DNA of 64,000 nucleotides from UBA1227 sp045642705 (GCA_045642705.1 JAZUJK010000008.1:1-64000), one strand, 5' to 3'. Positions 36,619 to 46,781 are shown, numbered from the stretch's first letter. The notes: generated by a model from the letters alone, not told the origin. Program-made: numbers and translations.

Positions 36619-38667
36619 ATGGCTAGAAAGAAATGGTCTCTCGGCGAACTGAATAAAGCACGTGCAGCAGAGATTGCTGAAAAATTCTCTCTTGATCCTT
36701 TTGCTGCACTCCTAATTTCAAAACGAATATCAAATGACGAGGAGATTAGTAGTTTCCTCGGACACGATGATTCTCTCTGTGATCCATTCCTACTTCCAGA
36801 TATGGAACTTGCAGTTGAAAGAATCAATGATGCAATCTTCGACTATGAAAAGATATGTGTCTATGGCGACTATGATTGCGACGGTGTTACATCAACCGCG
36901 CTACTTTATTCATATCTCGATATCCAGGGCGCAAATGTAATATACATGCTACCTGACAGAATAGAGAATGGTTATGGTCTCACTCGCAATATCATCGACA
37001 AGATGAAAGCTGAGGGCGTAAATCTAATTGTTACAGTCGACAATGGCGTTGCTGCAATAGAGGAAGCTGAGTATATTAGAGAACTCGGTATGGACCTCGT
37101 CGTGACGGATCATCATTTACCAGGTGATAAGTTGCCTAACTGCGTGGCAGTCGTAGATCCACACCGTCTCGACTCTGATTGTCCATACAGAGATTATGCC
37201 GGCGTAGGCGTGGCATTCAAACTATGCTGTGCAATTGAGGGCGATGATGAACCAATTATCAATGGCTTCTCTGACCTCGTTGCAATCGGTACAATAGCAG
37301 ATATTGTTCCACTGACAGGTGAGAATAGACAGCTTGTTAAATTAGGACTCTCAGTTCTAAATAGCGACTATAGAAAGCCATCCATTGATGCACTTCTCTA
37401 TGTTGCTGGCCTCGGCGATAAACAAATCGCATCATCCAATATATCATTTGCTATCGGCCCTCGCATCAATGCGGCTGGTAGAATGGGCAGTGCCAATATG
37501 GCACTGGAACTGCTCTTGTCAGACGATCCAGCAACAGTTGCTGAGATGGCTGACAACCTCAACAAAATCAACAATGACAGACATGCAGCAGAGGGCAAGA
37601 TTTTAGATGAGTGCCTAAGCCTCATTGAGAAGAATCCTAAGATTATTTATTCGCCGGTAATTGTAATCTATGGCAAGGGCTGGCATGAAGGAGTTCTTGG
37701 TATTGTAGCCTCCAAACTTCTTGATAGATATTGCAAACCTGTAATTGTTCTATCAGATAAAGATGGCATCTCCAAGGGTTCAGCTCGTAGTATTGAGGGC
37801 TTCTCAATGTTTGAGGCTCTTAGCGCTTGTAGTGATAAGCTCATTGTCTATGGAGGACACGCACAAGCTGCGGGTCTCACACTAAAGACTGAGGATATAC
37901 CAGAATTTATTGCATCAATGAGAGAGTATGCATACAAAATGCCGACATTCTATCCAACTATCAATGTCGACTGCAAGATAAATACTGACAGCATCAATGT
38001 TTCTCTTCTTGATGCTGTAAAAACACTTGAGCCTTTTGGCGCAGAAAATTCATCACCACTCTTTGGCATATACAATTTGGTTGTAAACAATGTTACAGAG
38101 ATTGGTGACAAGAAACAGCACTTACGTATTTTCGCGCACAAGGAAGGAAAACAAAATGAGATCACTCTCATTTATTTCAATACATCACGCAGCAAATTCC
38201 AATATAGACAGAATGAAAAATTTGATGCGATTGTAACTCTTGAAAAAAATGAATGGAATGGTGCAACAAGAGTCTCTATCATTGTTAAGGACACAAGGCC
38301 TGCTGATATTGATGACGATATGATGGTTAATGCCGAGAAGGCATTTGACCTTGTTATGATTGGCAAGATAGATAGTAAATTGTCTGCCTATGCAACACCT
38401 GACAGACCACTCTTTGCAAGAATTTATAAATTCCTAAAATCAAGGGATGATATTTCAAGTTCTTCCTATGAATACATTTTTAGCAATGTAGCAGAGGAAG
38501 GCGATAACATCTGTCGCATTCGCATTGCGCTTGTTGCTATGGAAGAACTTGGTCTCATCAAGATAAATAGTGATGGAATTATCGAAACTCCAATCACAAA
38601 TGATAAGAAAGATTTAAACTCCGCACCAATTATGATGCGGCTCAAGGAGGTGAGCACAATTGGATAA
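36619..38667 (+). CDS. recJ: Single-stranded-DNA-specific exonuclease RecJ
   Basis: A 5'-3' single-strand exonuclease in recombination and mismatch repair. The 682 residues show the DHH phosphoesterase motifs: CVYGDYDCDGVTSTALLY (near residue 76), IVTVDNGV, VVTDHHLPGDKLP (DHH near 157) and VVDPHRLD. DHHA1 (SARSIEGFSMFEAL, GGHAQAAGLTL) and an OB-like part follow, plus an unassigned C-terminal helical domain. AAGGAGGTG precedes ATG 36619. The 3' end overlaps the TTG start of rel by eight bases. Confidence 0.95.
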   Translation: MARKKWSLGELNKARAAEIAEKFSLDPFAALLISKRISNDEEISSFLGHDDSLCDPFLLPDMELAVERINDAIFDYEKICVYGDYDCDGVTSTALLYSYLDIQGANVIYMLPDRIENGYGLTRNIIDKMKAEGVNLIVTVDNGVAAIEEAEYIRELGMDLVVTDHHLPGDKLPNCVAVVDPHRLDSDCPYRDYAGVGVAFKLCCAIEGDDEPIINGFSDLVAIGTIADIVPLTGENRQLVKLGLSVLNSDYRKPSIDALLYVAGLGDKQIASSNISFAIGPRINAAGRMGSANMALELLLSDDPATVAEMADNLNKINNDRHAAEGKILDECLSLIEKNPKIIYSPVIVIYGKGWHEGVLGIVASKLLDRYCKPVIVLSDKDGISKGSARSIEGFSMFEALSACSDKLIVYGGHAQAAGLTLKTEDIPEFIASMREYAYKMPTFYPTINVDCKINTDSINVSLLDAVKTLEPFGAENSSPLFGIYNLVVNNVTEIGDKKQHLRIFAHKEGKQNEITLIYFNTSRSKFQYRQNEKFDAIVTLEKNEWNGATRVSIIVKDTRPADIDDDMMVNAEKAFDLVMIGKIDSKLSAYATPDRPLFARIYKFLKSRDDISSSSYEYIFSNVAEEGDNICRIRIALVAMEELGLIKINSDGIIETPITNDKKDLNSAPIMMRLKEVSTIG

Positions 38668-40849
38668 CTATGATGATAAATTTGGTGAGTTAAAGCCACT
38701 TCTTAACAATCAATATACTGAGGAAGAAGTAGAAAAGATTATAGAGGCATATAAATTTGCCAAGAACGCGCATGAGGGTCAATGCAGATATTCAGGAGAG
38801 CCATATATCATGCATCCTGTAGCAGTTGCTAAGATACTTCTCGAACTCGGTATGGATTATGAGTCTCTGATTGCTGCTCTTCTTCATGATACAGTTGAGG
38901 ACACAGAGACAGGTCTCGACAATATCAAAGAACTCTTTGGTGAGGATGTTGCCAATCTTGTAGATGGAGTTACCAAACTTGGTAAGGTACCTCTTGAGAC
39001 TTGGGAGGAGAGACAGGCAGAAAACATTCGCAAGATGTTCATTGCCATGTCCCAGGATATCCGTGTCGTAATTATCAAGCTTGCTGACCGTCTTCACAAT
39101 ATGAGAACTCTCGAATTTATGAGACCTCAGAAGCAACGTGACAAGTCACTTGAGACAATAGAAATCTATGCACCAATTGCTCACAGACTTGGTATTCGTA
39201 CAGTAAAAGAGGAACTCGAGGACCTCGCAATCAGATATCTTGATCCTGTTGGATATAGAGAAATCGAGGAACTCACCAATAGAAATGTCAAGATTCATCC
39301 AACATTCCTTGATGATACAATTCATGACATAAATGATAGAGTTACTGCTCTTATTCCTAATGCAACAGTTGATGGACGCCGCAAGAGCGTACATGGCATC
39401 TGGCGTAAGATGTACATCCTCGGTCGTGAGTTTGATGAAATCTATGATGTATATGCAATTCGTATCATAGTTGATGAACTGGTAGACTGTTACAATGCTC
39501 TCGGTATCATCCATGATATGTATCACTCACTTCCTGGACGATTCAAGGATTATATCAGTAATCCTAAATCCAACATGTATCAGTCACTTCATTCGACTGT
39601 TATTAGTCCGGAAGGAATTCCTTTTGAAGTTCAGATTAGAACACGTGAGATGCACCATACTGCAGAGTATGGTATCGCAGCTCACTGGAAATACAAGCTC
39701 GGTGTAAATGGCACAGACAAGTTCGAAGATAGAATTGCCTATATTCGCCAGCTTATCGAAACGCAGCAGGAGAGCGCAGAGGACGCTGAGGATTTCGTCA
39801 AGACAATCAAGTCCGACTTTGTCCCTGATGACGTTTTCGTATTTACGCCAAAGGGCGATGTTATCAACATCCCTTATGGATCAACAGTTATCGACTTTGC
39901 CTATGCAATACATACACAGGTAGGTCACAAGATGACCGGTGCCAAGGTAGACGGTAGAATAGTTCCTATCGACTATGTTGTAAAAACTGGTCAGATTATC
40001 GAGATTCTACGCTCAAGTGACCCAGAGAAGGGACCATCACGTGATTGGCTCAATATTGTTACGACATCAGGTGCTAGAACCAAGATTCGTGGTTGGTTCA
40101 AGCGTGAGCGTCGCGAAGAGAATATTGAGCGAGGAAAGGCTGAGTTCGAGAAGGAACTCAGACGTAATAGCATCCGCCTCTTTGATGAGGAGCTTGAAGA
40201 CTTCGTACTAAAACTTTCCAAGAGGAAAGGTTATGAAGATGATATTGATGAGTTCTATGCAGCAATAGGCTACGGCAGTGTCTCACTCGAGAAACTCATG
40301 CCATTCATGAAAGATGAATACAGCAAGATTCTCAAGGCATCCGAGAAACCTAAGGATGAAATTGTTGTAACAAAGCCACTTGCGAGAACAAGTTCCGAAG
40401 GCATTATAGTTGAGGGCATAGACAATTGTCTTGTCAAATTGTCCAAGTGCTGTAATCCACTTCCTGGTGATGAAATCATTGGATTTGTCACACGTGGACA
40501 CGGTGTGTCCGTACACAAGCGCGACTGCGCAAATGTGCCTATAAACATCCAATCCGCAGCAGAGCCTGAACGTTGGATTAATGTCTACTGGGACAAGAAT
40601 GTAAAAGAAGAATTCAATGCCACAATGAACATTTATTGCATCTCAAGAATTGGTCTTATGGCTGAGATATCAACTGTACTTGCCAATATGCATGTTGATA
40701 TCCGCGCTATTGCGACACGTGAGTCCAAGGACGGAGATAGTGTTCTTACAATGACTATCGCAGTCAATGGTATTGAGCATCTCAATAATGTTATTAAATA
40801 TCTCCGCAAGATAGATGGAATATTAAGTATCGAAAGAACCGGTGTATAA
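38660..40849 (+). CDS. rel: Bifunctional (p)ppGpp synthetase/hydrolase Rel
   Basis: Makes and degrades the stringent-response alarmone. The 729-residue protein has an HD hydrolase (HPVAVAKILLELGMD, LLHDTVEDTE, LADRLHNMRTLE; about 50-190), a synthetase domain (RIIVDELVDCYNALG, PNSKSNMYQSLHSTV-like FKDYISNPKSNMYQSLHST, QIRTREMHHTAEYGIAAHWKYK; about 240-400), a TGS domain (VFVFTPKGDVINIPYGST), and a C-terminal ACT domain (MLTMTIAVNGIEHLNN region). Start is TTG 38660 with AAGGAGG nine bases upstream. Both halves look intact, so both activities are expected. Confidence 0.96.
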   Translation: MDNYDDKFGELKPLLNNQYTEEEVEKIIEAYKFAKNAHEGQCRYSGEPYIMHPVAVAKILLELGMDYESLIAALLHDTVEDTETGLDNIKELFGEDVANLVDGVTKLGKVPLETWEERQAENIRKMFIAMSQDIRVVIIKLADRLHNMRTLEFMRPQKQRDKSLETIEIYAPIAHRLGIRTVKEELEDLAIRYLDPVGYREIEELTNRNVKIHPTFLDDTIHDINDRVTALIPNATVDGRRKSVHGIWRKMYILGREFDEIYDVYAIRIIVDELVDCYNALGIIHDMYHSLPGRFKDYISNPKSNMYQSLHSTVISPEGIPFEVQIRTREMHHTAEYGIAAHWKYKLGVNGTDKFEDRIAYIRQLIETQQESAEDAEDFVKTIKSDFVPDDVFVFTPKGDVINIPYGSTVIDFAYAIHTQVGHKMTGAKVDGRIVPIDYVVKTGQIIEILRSSDPEKGPSRDWLNIVTTSGARTKIRGWFKRERREENIERGKAEFEKELRRNSIRLFDEELEDFVLKLSKRKGYEDDIDEFYAAIGYGSVSLEKLMPFMKDEYSKILKASEKPKDEIVVTKPLARTSSEGIIVEGIDNCLVKLSKCCNPLPGDEIIGFVTRGHGVSVHKRDCANVPINIQSAAEPERWINVYWDKNVKEEFNATMNIYCISRIGLMAEISTVLANMHVDIRAIATRESKDGDSVLTMTIAVNGIEHLNNVIKYLRKIDGILSIERTGV

Positions 40850-41488
40850 ATGAAGATTGAAAGACTTGAAATTGGATCACTTAGAACCAATACCTATGTA
40901 ATCGTTGATGAGTTGTCAGGTCTCGGTGCCGTAATTGACCCAGCATTATATATACAACCACTTGTTGATGCCATTGAGAATTCTGGCATGACCAAATTAC
41001 AATATATTATTTTGACTCATGGTCATTCAGACCATATTCTCGGTGTATATGACCTAAAGCAAAAATATCCTGATGCTACTATTGTCATAGGCACAGATGA
41101 TGAGATATGTCTCACAAGTACAGCTTGCTCACTGGCTGATGATCTCGGTATAGAGCAACATCCTCTTCACGCTGACAAATGTGTTGACGATGATGATACA
41201 TTTATATTTGGCTCTGAGACTGTAAAAGTTATTAGCACACCAGGTCATACACCTGGTAGCGTATGCTATCTCATTGGAAATATTATGTTCTCAGGTGACA
41301 CATTATTCTGCAGAACATGTGGTAGAACTGATCTCTTCCGTGGCAATCTTGTCAATATGAATGAATCAATTCTAAAGCTCGGTCATCTACCAGGTGACTA
41401 TATTGTCTATCCAGGACATGGTCCTATGACATCACTTGCTGTTGAGCGTAGAACTAATAGATTTATGAGGAAGATTGAATGGTCCTAA
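40850..41488 (+). CDS. Metallo-beta-lactamase fold hydrolase (glyoxalase II-like)
   Basis: The 212-residue protein has the zinc motif LTHGHSDHILGV (near residue 60), a G-x-H-T-P-G-S-V-C-Y-L strand, SGDTLFCRTCGRTDLF and PGHGP at the end. These fit the small hydroxyacylglutathione-hydrolase-like group common next to rel. A thioester or related substrate is likely but not proven. ATG follows the rel stop directly. The stop overlaps hemZ by 10 bases. Confidence 0.9.
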   Translation: MKIERLEIGSLRTNTYVIVDELSGLGAVIDPALYIQPLVDAIENSGMTKLQYIILTHGHSDHILGVYDLKQKYPDATIVIGTDDEICLTSTACSLADDLGIEQHPLHADKCVDDDDTFIFGSETVKVISTPGHTPGSVCYLIGNIMFSGDTLFCRTCGRTDLFRGNLVNMNESILKLGHLPGDYIVYPGHGPMTSLAVERRTNRFMRKIEWS

Positions 41489-42972
41489 ATATTGTCGGTA
41501 GGGACTATGCTTATGAACTTGAAAAACTATCATCAGCATTTTTCCCAGAGGAACATATATATGTCATCATAAACGGCAAATTAAAGGATGGCAGCGAGCC
41601 AGATAGCGAAGTAATAGACAACGATAAGACATTTATCACTGTCGATTCATCTGATATAAACTGCATTAGTGTTACATCAGGCGATATATCTCTATCTGAC
41701 TCTGGACAATTTAATTTGGAGTCACTTGCAAGTAGTAAGGACAGTTTAGAACTACACTGTGCAGAACTTCTCTACAAGTTGCTCTGTAAGATAACTGGTC
41801 TCGACCTCGGTTGGGGCATTCTAACGGGCATTAGACCATCCAAGCTTCTTATCCGACTTATGAATGAAAAGGGCAGAGAAGAGGGCATAGAGTACTTCAG
41901 AGACGCCTTTCTAGTATCAGAGAAGAAGACTGAACTTGCGCTATCTGTAGCTGACGCTGAACGTGAGATTATGGTATCCTCAACCGATGATGCATTCAGT
42001 CTATATGTCTCAATTCCATTTTGCCCAACCCGTTGTTCATATTGTTCTTTTGTATCATCAGCAGTCAGCAAGACCTCTGCTAAAAAGATTATTGAGCCTT
42101 ACTTTGATAATCTAATAAGAGAGATTGAATATACAGCTGATATTGCAGATAAGACAAATTTAAAAATGCTCTCTGCATATATCGGTGGCGGAACGCCATC
42201 GACACTTAGCAGCGAGCAAATTACAGTTTTACTTGATACAATAAACAGTCGATTTGATATGTCGAGATGTAGCGAATTTACATTCGAAGCAGGTCGACCT
42301 GATACAATCACGAGGGATAAGCTTGAAGCAATTCTACGTGGCGGTGTCGATAGAATCAGCATCAATCCTCAGACCATGTCTGATGAGGTGCTATCGGCCG
42401 TAGGCCGTATGCATACTGCTGCTGATGTCATTGATATTTATGACACCGCCCGCAATGTTGGTTTTACCAATATCAATATGGACCTCATCGCAGGTCTCCC
42501 AGGTGATACTTTGGAAGGCTTCTGTAATAGCCTTGATAGAGTGATTGAACTCGGACCAGAATGTATCACAATTCATGCATTGGCTTATAAGAGATCATCT
42601 GATTTATCCTATGAGGATGGCTTGTTCTCTGCAACACGCAATACATCTCATATGATTGATTATGCCAATGAAACACTCTATAAATATGGCTACAAGCCTT
42701 ATTATATGTACCGCCAAGCGAAATCTGTAGGAAACCTAGAAAACGTTGGCTGGTGCAAGGATGGTTATCTCTCCAAGTATAATATCTATATGATGGAGGA
42801 GTGCCATACGATTCTCAGTTGTGGCGCAGGTGCTGTAACTAAGCTACGTGACCCAAAGAGTGGAAACATAGACAGGATATTCAATTTTAAATATCCTTAT
42901 GAATATAATGACCGCTTTATTGAACAAATAGAGCGAAAGAAAGCAGTATTGGATTTTTATGGACGACATTAA
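41479..42972 (+). CDS. hemZ: Coproporphyrinogen III dehydrogenase-like radical SAM protein HemZ
   Basis: A 497-residue radical SAM enzyme. YVSIPFCPTRCSYCSFVS (near residue 175) carries the CxxxCxxC cluster with the FCPTRCSYCSF signature of HemN/HemZ; IGGGTPS, EAGRPDTI and MDLIAGLPGDT follow. The long N-terminal extension (first 170 residues) separates HemZ from HemN. It converts coproporphyrinogen III to protoporphyrinogen IX without oxygen in haem makers, or acts as a related tetrapyrrole enzyme. No other haem genes are in the window. Confidence 0.9.
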   Translation: MVLNIVGRDYAYELEKLSSAFFPEEHIYVIINGKLKDGSEPDSEVIDNDKTFITVDSSDINCISVTSGDISLSDSGQFNLESLASSKDSLELHCAELLYKLLCKITGLDLGWGILTGIRPSKLLIRLMNEKGREEGIEYFRDAFLVSEKKTELALSVADAEREIMVSSTDDAFSLYVSIPFCPTRCSYCSFVSSAVSKTSAKKIIEPYFDNLIREIEYTADIADKTNLKMLSAYIGGGTPSTLSSEQITVLLDTINSRFDMSRCSEFTFEAGRPDTITRDKLEAILRGGVDRISINPQTMSDEVLSAVGRMHTAADVIDIYDTARNVGFTNINMDLIAGLPGDTLEGFCNSLDRVIELGPECITIHALAYKRSSDLSYEDGLFSATRNTSHMIDYANETLYKYGYKPYYMYRQAKSVGNLENVGWCKDGYLSKYNIYMMEECHTILSCGAGAVTKLRDPKSGNIDRIFNFKYPYEYNDRFIEQIERKKAVLDFYGRH

Positions 42973-43885
42973 TTACATCAAGATTATCAACTCAGAGATA
43001 ATCAGAAATCCAATTGAATACGTTAGCAAATGTGAGCGTCGCTATGCGTCAACACTAGAGGACATTGTCAAGAAAGTGGTTGCTGCACCAGGCGATAACA
43101 AGATCATTATGCTCTCAGGTCCTAGTTCATCTGGCAAGACAACAGGCGCTAATAAAATGGCGCGTCTCATTGCACAGATGGGCTATGAAGCCAATGTAAT
43201 TTCACTCGATGACTTCTATATCAATCGTGATGATATTCCAGTTGGCAAGGATGGCCAGAGGGATTTTGAAGCAGTATATGCGCTTGATCTCACACTTATA
43301 CAGACAACAATCAAGAATCTCCTAGAAAATGGAGAGACAATGCTTCCTTATTTTGATTTCAATACAGGAACGAGAACTGATAATGTTTTCGATCTAAAAC
43401 TAAAACCTGGAGACATTGTAATAATCGAAGGATTACATGCAATAAATCCTATATTCACAGATGAAATCAAGAATAAGGATAGTATTTTCAAAGTATATGT
43501 ATCAACGGCATCAGATATATATGATGACGATGGCTCGATTCTATTTACGAGACGCGAAGTAAGATTCTTCCGCCGAATGATTAGAGACTATCAATTTCGC
43601 AGTGCATCAGTTGATCTAACATATTCAATGTGGCCTAAGGTGGTAGAGGGAGAGGAAAAATATCTCGTTCCACTAATCCCTATGGCAGATTTTGTCATAG
43701 ACTCACTTCATCCATATGAGTTATGCATCTATAAGGACATAGCTGAGGATTTACTCAATGCACTTCCAGAGGACAATGAGTATTACGACGATGGCCAAGA
43801 ACTACTCGAGCGACTTGATAAAGTCACGAGGCTCGGAAAAGATATCATACCTAAGAACTCGTTGCTTCGAGAATTTGTAGGATAG
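42959..43885 (+). CDS. Uridine kinase-like nucleoside kinase
   Basis: The 308-residue protein has an N-terminal extension and then a P-loop kinase of the uridine kinase/phosphoribulokinase group: MLSGPSSSGKTTGANKMARL (near residue 50), VISLDDFYINRDDIPVGKDGQRDFE, LPYFDFNTGTRTDN and VIIEGLHAINP. It probably phosphorylates a nucleoside. In many Clostridia this version is called a nucleoside kinase and is not the canonical Udk. The start overlaps the hemZ stop. Confidence 0.88.
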   Translation: MDDINYIKIINSEIIRNPIEYVSKCERRYASTLEDIVKKVVAAPGDNKIIMLSGPSSSGKTTGANKMARLIAQMGYEANVISLDDFYINRDDIPVGKDGQRDFEAVYALDLTLIQTTIKNLLENGETMLPYFDFNTGTRTDNVFDLKLKPGDIVIIEGLHAINPIFTDEIKNKDSIFKVYVSTASDIYDDDGSILFTRREVRFFRRMIRDYQFRSASVDLTYSMWPKVVEGEEKYLVPLIPMADFVIDSLHPYELCIYKDIAEDLLNALPEDNEYYDDGQELLERLDKVTRLGKDIIPKNSLLREFVG

Positions 43886-43889
43886 GAGG

Positions 43890-45677
43890 ATGGATATGCC
43901 CGAAAGTAAAAAAGAAATTAAATCACAATCTCTTCTCTCTGGTGCAATGCTCCTCATGATAACAACTGCACTTGTACATGTTATCAATATCTTCTTCAAG
44001 ATTCCTATCACCAATATTATCGGCGAAGTAGGACGAGGATATTTCACATCAGCATATGAGATATATACACCGATATATGCAATTTCTATGGCTGGACTTC
44101 CAGCATCACTTTCCAAAATGGTAAGTGAGAGAATGGCACTCGGAAAATATAAGGAAGTTAAGAAAGTTCGTGATGTTGCCAAGGCAATATTCATTGCAGC
44201 AGGCGTTATAGGCACAATAATCATATGTGCGCTTGCTTATCCTTTCTCACACAATATAATTGGCTCACCTAATACTTTCTACAGCATTCTATGCATAGGC
44301 CCATCAATTTTCTTCTGCTGTCTTATGTCCACTTATCGTGGCTATTATGCAGGCCTTCGCAATATGGGACCTACCGGTTATTCTCAGTTACTCGAATGTA
44401 TCGGCAAATTAGTCTTTGGTACAATACTTGCCAAGCTCGTAATGGTTGTTGCCAACAATCAATATGCTGCAACTGGCGTTGTATTTGGAACCGCTTGCTC
44501 ATCAAAAGCCGAAATAGTAAGAGCTGCAGCGCCTTATTCTGCAGCAGCAGCCATCTCGGGCGTTACAATCGGTTCCCTCGTAGCACTTATATTCCTATTT
44601 ATTATCTATCACACCAAGGGCACTGGTATTACAAAAGAGATGTATGAAGCCTCTGAGGAGCCTGATACTGCTCAGTCTCTTAGAAAGAAACTCATTTCAC
44701 TTGTAATCCCAATTGCAACTGGATCACTCGTACTCAATATAACTAATCTCATTGATACAACAACTGTTCAAGCACGTCTTAAACATGCTGTAATGATAGG
44801 TGAGGACGTTATTAGAAATATGTATCCTGCTATTGCAAGCAATAATATTGCAACAGAGGATATCAAGGATTTCCTATATGGTTGTTATGGTATAGGACTC
44901 GATTTTAGAAATCTTGTTCCATCAATTATTATGACACTCGGTGTCAGCGCTATTCCTGTTTTATCAGGCGCTTATGCGGTAAAGGATAGAGATAAGATTC
45001 GCGAGGCTATTACAACTGTTGTTAAGACAGCCGCTGTACTTGCAATTCCTGCTGGTCTTGTAATGGCAGTTCTTGCAAAACCTGCACTTAGAATTCTATA
45101 TCCATCATCCTCATCAATTGATATCTCAGCTCCATTTATTGTTATCTATGGCATCGCAGCATTGCTTCTTGCAATATCAACACCAACTAATAGCATGTTG
45201 CAGGCGATAGGTAGACCTGACATTCCGGTCAAGACATTAGTCGTTGCCGCTACTGCCAAGATAGTTCTCAACTTTATCCTAGTAGGTAACCCAACAATCA
45301 ATGTTATGGGTGCGCCAATCGGTACAGTTGTATTCTATTTAATCAATGTTGTTGTCAATATGTATCAGTTACTCAAACTGACAGATGTTAAGCTTAATTT
45401 CTTTGATACGATAATTAAGCCATCCATTGCAGGCATAATTGCAGGTGGCGCTGCACTGCTCTCAAACTATCTGATTTTATTTAAAATCTATAATGTTGGA
45501 GATCATCTAACACGCCTACCTGCGTTGATATCTTGTCTAATTTCAATAGTTTTCGCAATATTTATTTGGGTAATTTCACTAGGTATTTTCAAGGTTCTGT
45601 CAAAAAATGACATTTTATCCCTTCCAAAAGGCCAAAAAATCGCGAAAGTACTTGAAAAATTGAAAGTTTTAGGTTAA
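43890..45677 (+). CDS. Polysaccharide flippase-like MATE/MVF protein (SpoVB/YabM-like)
   Basis: The 595-residue membrane protein has about 14 hydrophobic segments. The N-terminal pattern SQSLLSGAMLLMITTALVHVINIFFKIPITNIIGEVGRGYFTSAYEIYTP, with a PxTxxxGxxGxGxF-type turn, fits the MurJ/SpoVB/Wzx flippase fold. A late NPTINVMGAPIGTVVFYL and IAGGAALLSNYLIL segment follow. It likely flips lipid-linked cell-wall or surface sugars. In Bacillus the YabM homologue precedes rqcP and divIC, matching this place. ATG 43890 or 43896 are both possible starts. Confidence 0.85.
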   Translation: MDMPESKKEIKSQSLLSGAMLLMITTALVHVINIFFKIPITNIIGEVGRGYFTSAYEIYTPIYAISMAGLPASLSKMVSERMALGKYKEVKKVRDVAKAIFIAAGVIGTIIICALAYPFSHNIIGSPNTFYSILCIGPSIFFCCLMSTYRGYYAGLRNMGPTGYSQLLECIGKLVFGTILAKLVMVVANNQYAATGVVFGTACSSKAEIVRAAAPYSAAAAISGVTIGSLVALIFLFIIYHTKGTGITKEMYEASEEPDTAQSLRKKLISLVIPIATGSLVLNITNLIDTTTVQARLKHAVMIGEDVIRNMYPAIASNNIATEDIKDFLYGCYGIGLDFRNLVPSIIMTLGVSAIPVLSGAYAVKDRDKIREAITTVVKTAAVLAIPAGLVMAVLAKPALRILYPSSSSIDISAPFIVIYGIAALLLAISTPTNSMLQAIGRPDIPVKTLVVAATAKIVLNFILVGNPTINVMGAPIGTVVFYLINVVVNMYQLLKLTDVKLNFFDTIIKPSIAGIIAGGAALLSNYLILFKIYNVGDHLTRLPALISCLISIVFAIFIWVISLGIFKVLSKNDILSLPKGQKIAKVLEKLKVLG

Positions 45678-45705
45678 TATGTCCTTGTAGTTGAGGTGCA
45701 TACCT

Positions 45706-45730
45706 AACCACTATATTTTGTGGTTTTGTA
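45706..45730 (+). terminator. Weak terminator-like hairpin after the flippase
   Basis: AACCAC (45706-45711) pairs with GTGGTT (45720-45725), then TTGT. Only a 6-bp stem and a short T-run, so partial read-through into hup is likely. Confidence 0.4.
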
Positions 45731-45771
45731 TCAAAACTAATAATTTAAAATTTGAATGGAGGACATTTCCA

Positions 45772-46044
45772 ATGAACAAAACTGATCTCGTAGCAGCAGT
45801 TGCTAAGGACACAGGTCTTTCAAAGAAGGACGCAGAGGCAGCAGTAAAGGCTGTTATCGACAACACAACTAAGGCTCTCAAGAAGGGCGACAAGGTTCAG
45901 CTCGTAGGTTTCGGTACTTTCGAAGTACGCAAGAGAGCTGCTAAGCAGGGCCACAACCCTAAGACAGGCAAGCCAATGATGATCCCAGCTTCTAAGCTCC
46001 CTGCTTTCAAGGCTGGTAAGGCTCTTAAGGACGCTGTTAAATAA
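45772..46044 (+). CDS. hup: DNA-binding protein HU
   Basis: A 90-residue nucleoid protein that bends DNA: MNKTDLVAAVAKDTGLSKKD, then VQLVGFGTFEVRKRAAKQGHNPKTGKPM, with the DNA-contacting arm and R-N-P-like turn in its usual place, and KAGKALKDAVK at the end. ATG 45772 follows GGAGGACATTTCCA; an upstream in-frame ATG is not supported by a ribosome site. Codons are strongly biased (AAG, CTC, GCT), as expected of an abundant protein. It has its own terminator. Confidence 0.97.
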   Translation: MNKTDLVAAVAKDTGLSKKDAEAAVKAVIDNTTKALKKGDKVQLVGFGTFEVRKRAAKQGHNPKTGKPMMIPASKLPAFKAGKALKDAVK

Positions 46045-46065
46045 TTAAAGTTTTTTAATTGAAAT

Positions 46066-46098
46066 GGGGAGGGGTTCTAGGACTCCTCCCACGTTTTT
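46066..46098 (+). terminator. Strong terminator after hup
   Basis: GGGAGG (46067-46072) and further bases pair with CTCCTCCC (46083-46090) through a nearly continuous stem with wobbles, followed by ACGTTTTTT. Confidence 0.9.
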
Positions 46099-46112
46099 TA
46101 TAAGGATTATTT

Positions 46113-46352
46113 ATGAGACTTGATAAGTATTTAAAAGTTTCCAGAATTATCAAGCGTAGAACTGTTGCCAATGAACTATGCGATGCAGGCCATGTAAGCG
46201 CAAATGGTAAGGTTGCTCGCGCATCATATGATGTCAAAATAGGTGATGTTTTGGAAATTAAAATGGGTGATAAAACTATTAAAGTTTCTGTCACTGAAAT
46301 TAATGAATATGCTACTAAAGCAAATGCATCTGAAATGTATAAACCACTCTAA
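46113..46352 (+). CDS. rqcP: S4 domain protein RqcP (YabO/Hsp15-like)
   Basis: The 79-residue protein has an S4 RNA-binding fold: MRLDKYLKVSRIIKRRTVAN, then GHVSANGKVARASYDVKIGDVLEI. It helps ribosome-associated quality control by stabilising nascent chains during alanine tailing with RqcH. Its position after hup and before divIC is conserved in Firmicutes. AAGGAT precedes ATG 46113. Confidence 0.92.
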   Translation: MRLDKYLKVSRIIKRRTVANELCDAGHVSANGKVARASYDVKIGDVLEIKMGDKTIKVSVTEINEYATKANASEMYKPL

Positions 46353-46386
46353 TGCCTAACATTGATTTATTTTTGTAAAAAATATG

Positions 46387-46416
46387 TTGTATAAGTAAAT
46401 ATCTATATAGTATAAT
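46387..46416 (+). promoter_or_regulatory. Promoter of the divIC gene
   Basis: TTGTAT (46387-46392), an 18-bp spacer and TATAAT (46411-46416) lie 28 bases before the GTG start of divIC. Confidence 0.65.
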
Positions 46417-46444
46417 TGCCTAAACGAAAGTTGGTGACGTAAAA

Positions 46445-46756
46445 GTGTCTGAACCAGTTAAGAAAAGTAAAAAGAAAAAGAGAAACTTCAGTTTCTTCCT
46501 AACTCTTGCAATTATCTTACTAATTGGATACTTCGCTATATCAATTATCTCTCTACAGATTGATAGGAATGAGAGAAATAAACAACTTGAGGCTGCTCAG
46601 TCAACGCTCGCGTCTAAACAGAGCGAGAATGAAGAACTAGAGGCAATCCTCGCAAGTGGCGATGATGCCGCTTATATCGAGCGTACTGCTCGTGATGTAT
46701 TGGGTTATGTTTTACCGGGAGAACGTGTATATTTCGATATAACTTCTGGTAAATAA
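46445..46756 (+). CDS. divIC: Septum formation initiator, DivIC/FtsB-like
   Basis: A 103-residue bitopic protein. A lysine-rich cytoplasmic N-terminus (KKSKKKKRN) leads to one membrane segment (FSFFLTLAIILLIGYFAISI, about 14-34), then a coiled coil (NERNKQLEAAQSTLASKQSENEELEAI in heptads) and a short end ARDVLGYVLPGERVYF, the DivIC/FtsB-type cap. It recruits and activates the division machinery with FtsL and DivIB. The start is GTG 46445. Confidence 0.88.
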   Translation: MSEPVKKSKKKKRNFSFFLTLAIILLIGYFAISIISLQIDRNERNKQLEAAQSTLASKQSENEELEAILASGDDAAYIERTARDVLGYVLPGERVYFDITSGK

Positions 46757-46781
46757 AATTTGGGGAGGATATCCAACATAT